A stretch of 64,000 bases of DNA from Microbacterium sp. RU33B (GTDB lineage: Bacteria > Actinomycetota > Actinomycetes > Actinomycetales > Microbacteriaceae), in the NCBI RefSeq assembly GCF_900155915.1, contig NZ_FTPO01000003.1:186001-250000 (forward strand), written 5' to 3'. Numbering within the stretch: the stretch's first letter is position 1; the number at the start of each line of letters is the position of its first letter. Positions 24,099 to 32,283 of the stretch are shown here, piece by piece. Made by a program: the position numbers and the translations under genes. Under the pieces are notes generated by a model. The model was not told where the DNA came from, did no database searches, and was given only the letters and a program-made list of their open reading frames with translations.

Positions 24099-24759
24099 CG
24101 GCATCCGGGTCGTGATCGTCGACGACCACTCGATCTTCCGCTCGGGCCTGCGCACCGATCTCGATCCGTCGATCGTCGTGGTGGGCGAGGCGGCGGATGT
24201 CGCGTCGGCCCTCGCCGTCATCGCGGAGACGCAGCCGGATGTCGTGCTGCTCGACGTGCACCTGCCCGGGGCGTCGGATGCCGGCGTCGCCGACGCGACG
24301 GGAGGCGAAGCCGTGATCCGGCGGTCGGCCCCGACGTCGGCCCGCTTCCTCGCGCTGAGCGTGTCGGATGCCGCGGAAGACGTCGTGCGGGTCATCCGCG
24401 CCGGCGCGCGGGGCTACATCACGAAGGGGTCGTCGGGGGGCGAGGTCGCGCAGGCCGTGCACGCGGTGGCCGGCGGCGACGCGGTGTTCTCGCCCCGGCT
24501 GGCGGGCTTCGTGCTGGATGCCTTCGGCGCGGTGGCAGGCGAGACCGCGAAGGCCGACGACGAGCTCGACCGGCTCTCGGCGCGCGAGCAGGAGGTCATG
24601 CGCCTGATCGCGCGCGGCTACGCCTACAAGGAGGTCGCCGCCGAGCTGTTCATCTCGTCCAAGACCGTGGAGACGCACGTGTCGGCCGTGCTGCGCAAGC
24701 TGCAGCTCTCGTCGCGCTACGAGCTCACGGCGTGGGCGTCGGAGCGGCGCCTGCTCTGA
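24091..24759 (+). CDS. LuxR/NarL-type response regulator
   Basis: The 222-residue protein has a receiver domain (V-I-V-D-D-H-S at the N-terminus, phospho-acceptor Asp55 in V-V-L-L-D-V-H-L-P-G, Lys in Y-I-T-K-G) and a LuxR-type HTH (L-S-A-R-E-Q-E-V-M-R-L-I-A-R-G through K-T-V-E-T-H-V-S-A-V-L-R-K-L). The receiver carries a short insertion after the Asp loop (A-S-D-A-G-V-A-D-A-T). GTG 24091 follows GAGGTG and overlaps the kinase stop by eight bases. It most likely controls the PspC operon divergent from the kinase and its own operon. Confidence 0.92.
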   Translation: MADGIRVVIVDDHSIFRSGLRTDLDPSIVVVGEAADVASALAVIAETQPDVVLLDVHLPGASDAGVADATGGEAVIRRSAPTSARFLALSVSDAAEDVVRVIRAGARGYITKGSSGGEVAQAVHAVAGGDAVFSPRLAGFVLDAFGAVAGETAKADDELDRLSAREQEVMRLIARGYAYKEVAAELFISSKTVETHVSAVLRKLQLSSRYELTAWASERRLL

Positions 24760-24794
24760 GTCTCCGCGCGCTCCGCGGCGTCGGAGCCCCGACC

Positions 24795-24800
24795 TAGACT
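24795..24800 (+). promoter_or_regulatory. -10 box for pcrA
   Basis: TAGACT lies nine bases ahead of the pcrA ATG, giving a leader of only a few bases. Confidence 0.45.
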
Positions 24801-24809
24801 GGACCGGTC

Positions 24810-27311
24810 ATGACAGACGCTTCTCCGGCCGCGCCCCGCGCGGCATCCGTCCCCCTCATCGTCCCCGGCGGCAGTGGTCCGCGCGCGGGTGGCACGCGAC
24901 CCGACGAAGACCTCCTCGAAGGGCTGAACGGCCCGCAGCGCGAGGCCGTCACCTATCGCGGGCAGTCGCTGCTGATCGTCGCCGGTGCCGGCTCCGGCAA
25001 GACGAGCGTCCTCACGCGGCGCATCGCCTCGCTGCTGCGAGGCCGCGAGGCGTGGCCGAGCCAGATCCTCGCGATCACGTTCACGAACAAGGCCGCCGGC
25101 GAGATGCGCGAGCGCGTCGTGCAGATCGTGGGCGATTCCGCCCGCAGCATGTGGATCTCGACGTTCCACTCGGCGTGCGTGCGCATCCTGCGGCGCGAAG
25201 CGCAGCAGTTCGGGTTCACGAGCTCGTTCACGATCTACGACTCGGGCGACTCGCGGGCGCTCCTGAAGCGTCTGGTCAAGGAGCACGAGGCGGATGCCTT
25301 CGGTCTGACTCCGGCCGGCGTGCAGAGCCGCATCTCCAAGCTCAAGAACGAACTGGCGGATGCCGAGTCCTACGCCCGCCAGGCCAACATGAACGATCCC
25401 GCCGAGCGCATCTTCGTCGACGTGTTCGCCGATTATCAGCGGGCCCTGCAGAAGGCGAACGCGTTCGACTTCGACGACCTCATCGGGCAGACGGTGTACC
25501 TGTTTCGCGCCTTCCCGCACGTGGCCGATGTGTACCGACGCCGATTCCGGCACATCCTCGTCGACGAGTACCAGGACACCAACCACGCCCAGTACGCCCT
25601 GATCCACGAGCTCACCAAAGCACCGGGCTCCGACACCTCGTCGGCCTCAGGTCAGCCGTATGCCGATACCGGCATGATGATCTTCGACGCCCCATCGCCG
25701 GGAGCCGTGGATGCGCCCGGCGGCGCGTCGCTCACCGTCGTCGGCGACTCCGACCAGTCGATCTACGCGTTCCGCGGCGCCGACATCCGCAACATCACCG
25801 AGTTCGAGCGCGACTACCCGGGCGCCAAGGTCGTGCTGCTCGAGCAGAACTACCGGTCGACGCAGAACATCCTCAGCGCCGCGAACGCCGTCATCGGCAA
25901 CAACTTCGACCGCAAGGACAAGAAGCTGTGGACCGACGTCGGCGCCGGCGAGAAGATCGTCGGCTTCACCGGCTACTCGCAGCACGACGAAGCGCAGTTC
26001 GTCGCCGACGAGGTCGAAGTGCTGCGCAAAGCGGGGGTCGACTACTCGCAGATGGCGGTGTTCTACCGCACGAACTCGCAGTCCCGGGCGCTGGAGGAGA
26101 TCCTCATCCGCTCGGCCGTGCCCTACAAGATCATGGGCGGCACGAAGTTCTACGACCGCGCCGAGATCAAGGACGCCCTCGCGTACCTGGTCGCGGTGGC
26201 CAACCCCGCCGACGAGATGGCGCTGCGGCGCATCCTGAACAAGCCGCGACGGGGCATCGGCGACGTCACCGAGACCGCGATCGCGCGCTACGCCGCCGAC
26301 GAGGGCATCACGTTCCGCGATGCGCTCGCCAATGCGTCGGCGCTCGGCGTCGGCCCCAAGATCCAGGCGGCGATCTCGCACCTCGATGCCGTGCTGGCCG
26401 AGGCCGCTGAGATCATGCTCCCGTCGTCGGGCGAGATCGCCCCACCCACCGCCGTCGCCGAGGGGCTGCAGCTCCTGCTGGGCAAGAGCGGCTACCTCGA
26501 CGCGCTGCGCATCAGCAAAGACCCGCAGGACGAGGCCCGCGTCGAGAACCTCGACGAGATGGTCGCGGTGGCCCGCGAGTTCGCGCGCAACAACCCCGAG
26601 GGCACGCTGCTCGACTTCCTGACGGAGGTCGCGCTCGTCTCCGACGCCGATGACCTCGAAGACGCGTCGGGCTCGGTGTCGCTCATGACCCTGCACACGG
26701 CGAAGGGCCTCGAGTACGACGCCGTCTTCGTGACGGGCGTCGAGGAGGACCTCATCCCGCACCGCATCTCCGCGGGCGAGCCCGGCGGCCCGCAGGAGGA
26801 ACGGCGACTGTTCTACGTCGGCATCACGCGGGCGCGCAAGCGTCTGTACCTGTCGCTGGCCATGACCCGCGCACAGTTCGGCGAGGTCACCGTCGCGATG
26901 CCGAGCCGATTCCTGCAGGAGATCCCGGCCGAGCTCGTGCACTGGCGGCAGTCGCCGGGCGACGTCAACTCGCGCGGGGGCTCGCAGTCCCGCGCGCTCA
27001 ACGCGCGACGCGGCTCCGGCTGGGGCGGCGGCGGAGGCGGCAGCCGCTACGGCGACGACCTGGTCCCCCTGCCCCCGCGCGAGCGGCCCGCCGGCGGCAT
27101 CGAGAAGTTCGCGAACCGCATCCCCTCCCGGGTGCGCGACAACGGCGACATGGAGCTGGCGCCGGGTGACCGCATCCGGCACGACGACTTCGGCGAAGGG
27201 CGCGTCGACGCGGTCACGGGCGAGGGCGCGAAGCGCGTCGCCCACGTGCGGTTCGAGTCGGCCGGACCGAAGAAGCTGCTGATCAAGATCGCGCCGATCG
27301 AGAAGCTGTAG
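24810..27311 (+). CDS. pcrA: ATP-dependent DNA helicase PcrA/UvrD
   Basis: The 833-residue SF1A helicase has motif I at 59-65 (G-A-G-S-G-K-T), motif II D-E-Y-Q-D-T-N, motif III G-D-S-D-Q-S-I-Y-A-F-R-G, motif IV (Q-N-Y-R-S), motif V (T-L-H-T-A-K-G-L-E) and motif VI (Y-V-G-I-T-R-A-R-K). It unwinds DNA 3' to 5' in nucleotide-excision repair, mismatch repair and RecA removal. Between motifs II and III there is a linker of about 35 residues rich in Ser, Pro and Gly, typical of actinobacteria. A Gly-rich stretch near residue 735 leads to a C-terminal Tudor-like domain (G-D-R-I-R-H-D-D-F-G-E-G) that binds RNA polymerase in PcrA. It is transcribed alone, downstream of the kinase/regulator pair. Confidence 0.96.
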   Translation: MTDASPAAPRAASVPLIVPGGSGPRAGGTRPDEDLLEGLNGPQREAVTYRGQSLLIVAGAGSGKTSVLTRRIASLLRGREAWPSQILAITFTNKAAGEMRERVVQIVGDSARSMWISTFHSACVRILRREAQQFGFTSSFTIYDSGDSRALLKRLVKEHEADAFGLTPAGVQSRISKLKNELADAESYARQANMNDPAERIFVDVFADYQRALQKANAFDFDDLIGQTVYLFRAFPHVADVYRRRFRHILVDEYQDTNHAQYALIHELTKAPGSDTSSASGQPYADTGMMIFDAPSPGAVDAPGGASLTVVGDSDQSIYAFRGADIRNITEFERDYPGAKVVLLEQNYRSTQNILSAANAVIGNNFDRKDKKLWTDVGAGEKIVGFTGYSQHDEAQFVADEVEVLRKAGVDYSQMAVFYRTNSQSRALEEILIRSAVPYKIMGGTKFYDRAEIKDALAYLVAVANPADEMALRRILNKPRRGIGDVTETAIARYAADEGITFRDALANASALGVGPKIQAAISHLDAVLAEAAEIMLPSSGEIAPPTAVAEGLQLLLGKSGYLDALRISKDPQDEARVENLDEMVAVAREFARNNPEGTLLDFLTEVALVSDADDLEDASGSVSLMTLHTAKGLEYDAVFVTGVEEDLIPHRISAGEPGGPQEERRLFYVGITRARKRLYLSLAMTRAQFGEVTVAMPSRFLQEIPAELVHWRQSPGDVNSRGGSQSRALNARRGSGWGGGGGGSRYGDDLVPLPPRERPAGGIEKFANRIPSRVRDNGDMELAPGDRIRHDDFGEGRVDAVTGEGAKRVAHVRFESAGPKKLLIKIAPIEKL

Positions 27312-27350
27312 CACGGCGACTCCCCGGGATTCTCCCCGGGCGACCGGGTT

Positions 27351-27356
27351 AGGCTC
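27351..27356 (+). promoter_or_regulatory. Leaderless-type -10 box for SseB gene
   Basis: TAGGCT ends five bases before the ATG at 27362, consistent with transcription starting at the start codon. Confidence 0.5.
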
Positions 27357-27361
27357 GCAGG

Positions 27362-28405
27362 ATGGCCCTCTTCAAGCGCAAGCGCGACGACGCGCGTCCT
27401 GAGAAGTCCGTCGAGAGCGTGGCCGAGCACGCGCCGGATGTTGCGGCATCCGCTCCCGCCTCCGAACCGGATGCCGCGCCCGCCGTGGGCATCTCGATGT
27501 CGTCGTACGGGGGATTCGGCGCGGCGGCGAAGGCGCAGGCGGAGCCGGCGGCGGCCCCGGAGCCGACGCCGACGCCGACGTCTCAGCGACAGCCGGCCGT
27601 GCGCGGCCCCGAGCTCGCTCCGCCGCCGACAGAGACGATCCCCGGCCTCCGCGACAACGTGCTGCTGCGCGATGCCCTCGCGCAGCTGCCCGAGACCCCC
27701 TCGAACGAGGAGCTCGCCGGCGTCGCCCGGCACCTGCTGCAGGGGCACCTGTTCCTGCGCATCAAGGGCGACGCCCGCGCGCTCCTGTCGGAGGGCAAGG
27801 AGCTTCCGCTGGCCATCGCGACGCGCGGCGACCAGCAGTTCGTCCTGGTCTATTCCGGCGGTGCGGCGCTCCAGGCCGCCGTCTCGGCAGACAAGGACAC
27901 CGACACCTCGGCGATGGGGCAGCCCGTCCTCACCGTGCTGCGCTACGTGCTCGCGAGCCCGTACGCCGGCATCATCATCGACGGCGCATCGGGAACGGCG
28001 CGGGCCGTGTATCCGCGCGCGCTGCTGGAGCGCATGCTCGCAGAGGCCGAGCCCGAGCTCGAGATCAAGTCGCTGCTCGCCGGGGAGCGCACCGACGCGA
28101 CGGCGGGCGAGATCGCCGCGGCGCTCACGCGCGCCAAGTTCTGGCTCGCCGTCAACACGGCGACCGAAGGCCGGTACGGCGTCGCCGAGGCGCGCTCGCC
28201 GCAGGGCGACCGGCTGCTCGAGGTGTACTCGCACCCGCTGGAGGTCATCGCCATGGGCCGCGGCGACCAGCCCGCGCCGATGACCCCCGGCCAGCTCGCC
28301 AATGCGCTGCGCGCCGACGAGGGCATCACGGGGGTCATCGTCGATGCCGCCGGCCCCTGGATCAAGCTCACGCGCGACGACCTCGCCCCCCTGCTGGCGG
28401 ACTGA
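27362..28405 (+). CDS. SseB-family protein
   Basis: The 347-residue protein has a variable Ala/Pro/Glu-rich N-terminus of about 95 residues, then an SseB N-terminal-type domain (about 100-215, with L-A-I-A-T-R-G-D-Q-Q-F-V-L-V-Y and a hydrophobic A-G-I-I-I-D-G) and a second alpha/beta domain (230-347) ending in G-V-I-V-D-A-A-G-P-W-I-K-L. SseB-like domains in actinobacteria are uncharacterised; the name comes from a Salmonella enhancer of serine-sensitivity protein. It lies between pcrA and the primase-polymerase gene but has its own start signal, so no functional link follows. Confidence 0.72.
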   Translation: MALFKRKRDDARPEKSVESVAEHAPDVAASAPASEPDAAPAVGISMSSYGGFGAAAKAQAEPAAAPEPTPTPTSQRQPAVRGPELAPPPTETIPGLRDNVLLRDALAQLPETPSNEELAGVARHLLQGHLFLRIKGDARALLSEGKELPLAIATRGDQQFVLVYSGGAALQAAVSADKDTDTSAMGQPVLTVLRYVLASPYAGIIIDGASGTARAVYPRALLERMLAEAEPELEIKSLLAGERTDATAGEIAAALTRAKFWLAVNTATEGRYGVAEARSPQGDRLLEVYSHPLEVIAMGRGDQPAPMTPGQLANALRADEGITGVIVDAAGPWIKLTRDDLAPLLAD

Positions 28406-28454
28406 TCGGCGGCGGGGGCCCCGTCACGGGGTGCCGGATGTCGCGGCATCCCGA

Positions 28455-28460
28455 TAGCGT
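28455..28460 (+). promoter_or_regulatory. Leaderless-type -10 box for primase-polymerase gene
   Basis: TAGCGT ends six bases before the ATG at 28467. Confidence 0.5.
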
Positions 28461-28466
28461 CGGCGT

Positions 28467-29498
28467 ATGGCGTCGCCTCGCATCACCCTCACCGTTCCCG
28501 GCCCCGACGGCGACCGGGAGGTCGCGCTCTCGAGCCCCGACCGGGTGATCTGGCCCGAGGTCGGCATCACGAAGCGGGAGCTCGCCGAGTACCTCATCGC
28601 CGTGTCGGGGCCGTTCCTGGCCGCGAACGGAGATCGACCGGTGTCGCTCGAGCGCTTCCCCGACGGGGTCGACGGCGAGCGCTTCTACTCGAAGAACCCG
28701 CCCAAGGGCACGCCCGACTTCGTCGAATCCGTGACCGTCCGCTACAACAGCGGACGCCGGCACCCCCAGCTCGTGCTCACCGAGATCGCGTCGGCGGTGT
28801 GGGCGGCGCAGATGAACACGGTCGTCTTCCACCCCTGGGCCTCACTCACCTCGAACACCGACAACCCCGTCGAGCTGCGCGTCGACCTCGACCCGGTGCC
28901 GGGGACGGGATTCGCCGAGGCGGCCGCCATCGCCCCGGCCCTGCGCGACGTGCTCGCCGAGGCGGGCCTCGAGGCGTGGATCAAGACGAGCGGCAGCCGA
29001 GGTATCCACGTCTTCTGCCCCATCGAACCGGAGTGGGAGTTCCTCGATGTGCGTCACGCCGTCATCGCCGCGGGCCGCGAACTCGAGCGGCGGATGCCCG
29101 ACAGGGTGACCATGAACTGGTGGAAGGAGGAGCGCGGAGAGCGCATCTTCATCGACTTCAACCAGGCCAACCGCGACCGCACGATGGCGGGCGCCTACAG
29201 TCCGCGGGCGCTCGCGGGCGCGACGGTGTCGACGCCGATCGGCTGGGACGAGCTCGCCGAGGTCGATCCGTCGTCGTTCACCGTGCGCACCGTCCCGCAG
29301 CGTCTGGCCGACATCGGCGATCCGTGGGCGGGATTCCTCGACCGGCCCGGCCGCATCGACACGCTGCTCGAATGGTGGCAGCGCGACCTCGACGACGGGC
29401 TCGGCGAGCTGCCGTTCCCGCCCGAATTCCCCAAGATGCCGGGCGAGCCGCCGCGCGTGCAGCCGAGCCGCGCGAAGAAGCCCGCCGACGACGAGTAG
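28467..29498 (+). CDS. LigD/PrimC-type primase-polymerase
   Basis: The 343-residue protein is a stand-alone archaeo-eukaryotic primase domain like the polymerase part of bacterial LigD and mycobacterial PrimC. Metal-binding Asp140 and Asp142 stand in R-V-D-L-D-P, the S-x-H triphosphate-binding turn is S-G-S-R-G-I-H (His181), and I-D-F-N-Q-A-N-R-D-R-T carries the third Asp. Such enzymes fill gaps with ribonucleotides in end joining or excision repair. No ligase or nuclease domain is fused; a separate LigC-type ligase is encoded 2.8 kb away at 32284 on the other strand. No Ku gene is visible. It has its own leaderless-type promoter. Confidence 0.88.
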   Translation: MASPRITLTVPGPDGDREVALSSPDRVIWPEVGITKRELAEYLIAVSGPFLAANGDRPVSLERFPDGVDGERFYSKNPPKGTPDFVESVTVRYNSGRRHPQLVLTEIASAVWAAQMNTVVFHPWASLTSNTDNPVELRVDLDPVPGTGFAEAAAIAPALRDVLAEAGLEAWIKTSGSRGIHVFCPIEPEWEFLDVRHAVIAAGRELERRMPDRVTMNWWKEERGERIFIDFNQANRDRTMAGAYSPRALAGATVSTPIGWDELAEVDPSSFTVRTVPQRLADIGDPWAGFLDRPGRIDTLLEWWQRDLDDGLGELPFPPEFPKMPGEPPRVQPSRAKKPADDE

Positions 29499-29504
29499 CC
29501 CGCG

Positions 29505-30815
29505 TCAGCGCTCGGACTGCTGCCATTCGCGCTCGGTGAGGATGCGGGCGACGGTCAGCCCGATCGTGAGGGCGACGACGACGAAGACCGCCTGCACCCC
29601 GTTCTGCACGGCGGCGACGGTGTCGCCGTCGATCGTCGCGACGATGCTGCGATAGGCGGCGGCCCCCGGCACCATGATGATCACGCCGGGCACGGTGAGC
29701 GCGACGCGCGGCGACCGCACCCACCGCGAGACGACGAACGCGGCGATGCCGACGGCGAGCCCCGCCGCGGCGGCGGCGACCGCGGGGGAGACGTCGTGGT
29801 CGATGAGGGCGAGCCGAGCGACGTTGGCGATCGCGCCGATGACGGATGCCGTGAGCGCGATGCGCCAGGGGGTGGAGAACAGGATCGCGAAGCCGAGCAC
29901 GCCCACGAACCCGGCGACGAGGCGGAGGGCCGACAGGAGGGGTTCGTCGACCAGCACGGGGGCGGTGGCGATCGGGCTGAAGCGGAAGGCCGCCGCGACC
30001 GCCCACACGGCCGTTCCCGTGGCGAGCAGCACGAGCGACGCATAGACGATGCGGGCGATCCCGGCGTGCAGGTCGCGGCGCGCCAGGTCCATGGCGCCGG
30101 TGACGAGCGGGAAGCCGGGCACGAGGAAGAGCACGGCGCTCGTGATCGCGGCATCGTGGTCGCCGGTCTCGAGCCCCGCGGCATCCAGCGCCGCCATCAC
30201 GGCGAGGTAGCCCAGCAGTGCGACGACGGCGGCCACGAACACGAGCAGGAACTCGTTGACCCGCGCCCGCACCAGGAGGATGCGCACCCACTGCCCGACC
30301 GCGACGGCGAGGGCGACCGCGACGGCCTCGGCCCACCCGCCGTTGTTGAGCAGGGCGAACGCGGCGCACGCGAGCGCCGCAGCCGCGACGCGGAGCGCGA
30401 TCGGGTAGCGCGGGGGCATCCCCTCGATCCGGTCGAGCTCGCGCTGCAGCACCAGCACCGAGACACCGTCGGCGACGTCGTGCACGAGACGGCGGAGCTC
30501 GGTGATGCGTCCTGCGTCGACGGCGATGTGGCCGACCTCGGCGACGCGCGTGCGGTAGATCGCACCGCGGTGGGCCGACATGACGATGTCGGTCATGCCC
30601 ACGCGGCACTCCAGGTGATCGAGCCCGAGAGCATGGGCGATGCGCTCCATCGAGTCGCGCACGCGCGCCGACGAGGCGCCGGCGCCGAGCATGAGCTCGC
30701 CGAACCGCAGCACCGCGTCGACCCGTGCCATGAACCGGATCGGTTCGAGTCGCAGCTCCGCGGTCTCGGTCGGCTCGCCGGCCCCCGCGTCGGGGGTGTC
30801 GTCGTGAGCGGCCAT
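29505..30815 (-). CDS. thrE: Threonine/serine exporter ThrE family
   Basis: The 436-residue protein combines the ThrP/DUF1212-type N-terminal part (residues about 30-165, L-M-L-G-A-G-A-S-S-A-R-V-R and G-M-T-D-I-V) with about ten membrane helices, ending in the DUF3815-like half (G-V-I-I-M-V-P-G-A-A-A-Y-R). This fused layout is that of Corynebacterium ThrE, which exports threonine and serine using the proton gradient. The reading frame ends seven bases from the convergent primase-polymerase gene. The gene symbol follows the family; export activity is inferred. Confidence 0.85.
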   Translation of the reverse strand: MAAHDDTPDAGAGEPTETAELRLEPIRFMARVDAVLRFGELMLGAGASSARVRDSMERIAHALGLDHLECRVGMTDIVMSAHRGAIYRTRVAEVGHIAVDAGRITELRRLVHDVADGVSVLVLQRELDRIEGMPPRYPIALRVAAAALACAAFALLNNGGWAEAVAVALAVAVGQWVRILLVRARVNEFLLVFVAAVVALLGYLAVMAALDAAGLETGDHDAAITSAVLFLVPGFPLVTGAMDLARRDLHAGIARIVYASLVLLATGTAVWAVAAAFRFSPIATAPVLVDEPLLSALRLVAGFVGVLGFAILFSTPWRIALTASVIGAIANVARLALIDHDVSPAVAAAAAGLAVGIAAFVVSRWVRSPRVALTVPGVIIMVPGAAAYRSIVATIDGDTVAAVQNGVQAVFVVVALTIGLTVARILTEREWQQSER

Positions 30816-30874
30816 GCCTTGATCCTGGCACTGCGGCCCCGCCGGCGCGAGGAATCCGTCCGTGTTTTCAGACC

Positions 30875-30902
30875 ACAGGATGCCGAGATCGAGGCATCCT
30901 GT
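30875..30902. terminator. Perfect 10-base hairpin in thrE-AI-2E spacer
   Basis: ACAGGATGCC and GGCATCCTGT pair perfectly around an eight-base loop (30885-30892). It lies upstream of thrE and downstream of the AI-2E gene, both on the minus strand. It may end the AI-2E transcript or be an operator near thrE. The arms contain the GGATGCC heptamer that is frequent throughout the window. Confidence 0.4.
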
Positions 30903-31014
30903 TATTCACGGCGAAGCCGCTTCCGCTCCCGCCCCTCCCGGGCGTAGCGTCGAGTCCACGACGACGGGATCCGGATCCGGAGAATGGACTCCCCGGCACC
31001 GTCGAGCAGGGCGA

Positions 31015-31057
31015 AACCCGCACGTCGGGCCACCGGAGACCGGTGCCGGTGCGGGTT
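31015..31057 (-). terminator. Compound hairpin downstream of the AI-2E gene
   Basis: AACCCGCAC (31015-31023) pairs with GTGCGGGTT (31049-31057), and inside it CACCGG pairs with CCGGTG around AGA. It starts 17 bases beyond the AI-2E stop codon and is the likely terminator of that gene. Confidence 0.55.
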
Positions 31058-31073
31058 CGTTCCGCGCCCGCGG

Positions 31074-32234
31074 TCAGGTCGCCTCGACGCGCTTGCGACG
31101 CGCCCAGCGCGCGGGGCGGTCCGGTCCGTCCCACACCTGGATGGCGCCCCACACCACGGCCGTGAGCGGCACGGCCAGCACGGCGCCGACGATCCCGCCG
31201 AGCACGGTGCCGATCGTCAGGGCGATCAGGATGACGAACGAGTGCAGCTTCATCGAGCGCCCCATCAGGAACGGCTGGAGGAAGTTGCCCTCGAGCTGAT
31301 TGACGAGCACGACGACGCCGACCACGAACAGCGCGTTCACCCAGCCGTTCGCGACGAGCGCGACGAGCGCGGCGACGAACCCTGCGACGGTCGCGCCGAC
31401 GATCGGGATGAACGCGAGCAGGAACACGAGCACCCCGAGCGGGAACCAGAGCGGCACCTGCAGGATCAGCAGACCGATCATGATGCCGACGGCGTCCACG
31501 AGGGCGACGCCCGCCGTTCCGCGCACGTACGATCCGAGCGTCGTGACGGTCTTGTCGCCCACACGGCGCGCCCGCGCGTAGTTCTCACCTCGGAAGGGGC
31601 GCAGGAGGAACTCCCACAGCTGCGGGCCGTCCTTGAGGAAGAAGAAGAGGATGACGACCAGCAGCACGAAGCCGGTCACGAAGTTCGCCACGGCGCCGAC
31701 GCCGGCGAGCGCACCGGAGCCGAACTGCGCGCTCGTGACGAACCCGATGACGGTCTCGGTCCACTCGTCGAGCTGGGCCTGATCGGGCGCGATCGGCAGG
31801 GTCTGCACCCAGGCCAGGAGCTCCTGGAAGCCGCTCTCGGCCTGCGCGTACAGCTCATCCCACTGGTCGCGCACGGCCCAGACGATGAGCCAGCCGGCGC
31901 CGCCGAGCAGGACGACGATCGACAGCAGCGTCGCGAGCGTCGCGACGATCGAGGGGACGCCGCGCCGGCGCATCCACGTCATGACCGGCGCGAAGGCGCT
32001 CGCGAAGATGAGGGCGAGCAGGAGCGGGATCGTCACGACGGTGATCTGCTGGTTGCCCCAGATCACCCCGGCCGTGATGGCGACGACGATCATGATCTGC
32101 AGCGAACGGATGCTGACCTTGCCGAGGCCGTCGGACCACAGGCTCCACGGGGGCCTCGACGTGTCGATCCGCGTCGACACGGCGTTCGCCGGGTCGATGC
32201 GCACCTCTTTGGGGCCGGAACGGAAGATGCTCAT
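31074..32234 (-). CDS. AI-2E family transporter
   Basis: The 386-residue integral membrane protein has the AI-2E/TqsA/YdiK layout: a cytosolic N-terminus of about 45 residues, paired helices, a charged cytosolic stretch (R-D-Q-W-D-E-L onward), and the conserved helices L-L-V-V-I-L-F-F-F-L-K-D-G and L-L-A-F-I-P-I-V-G-A, then G-N-F-L-Q-P. Named after export of autoinducer-2, many members are sodium/proton antiporters or of unknown substrate. On the minus strand TACCGT stands six bases before the ATG, another possible leaderless-type start. No quorum-sensing gene is nearby. Confidence 0.88.
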   Translation of the reverse strand: MSIFRSGPKEVRIDPANAVSTRIDTSRPPWSLWSDGLGKVSIRSLQIMIVVAITAGVIWGNQQITVVTIPLLLALIFASAFAPVMTWMRRRGVPSIVATLATLLSIVVLLGGAGWLIVWAVRDQWDELYAQAESGFQELLAWVQTLPIAPDQAQLDEWTETVIGFVTSAQFGSGALAGVGAVANFVTGFVLLVVILFFFLKDGPQLWEFLLRPFRGENYARARRVGDKTVTTLGSYVRGTAGVALVDAVGIMIGLLILQVPLWFPLGVLVFLLAFIPIVGATVAGFVAALVALVANGWVNALFVVGVVVLVNQLEGNFLQPFLMGRSMKLHSFVILIALTIGTVLGGIVGAVLAVPLTAVVWGAIQVWDGPDRPARWARRKRVEAT

Positions 32235-32283
32235 CCCCCGACGGTAGACGACCCGGCAGGTCTTGCGCGGGGGCTTGACCTTT

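Noticed and set aside
30875-30902. Insertion-sequence terminal repeat
   Set aside because: The 10-base arms form one compact hairpin with an eight-base loop and no transposase lies nearby.
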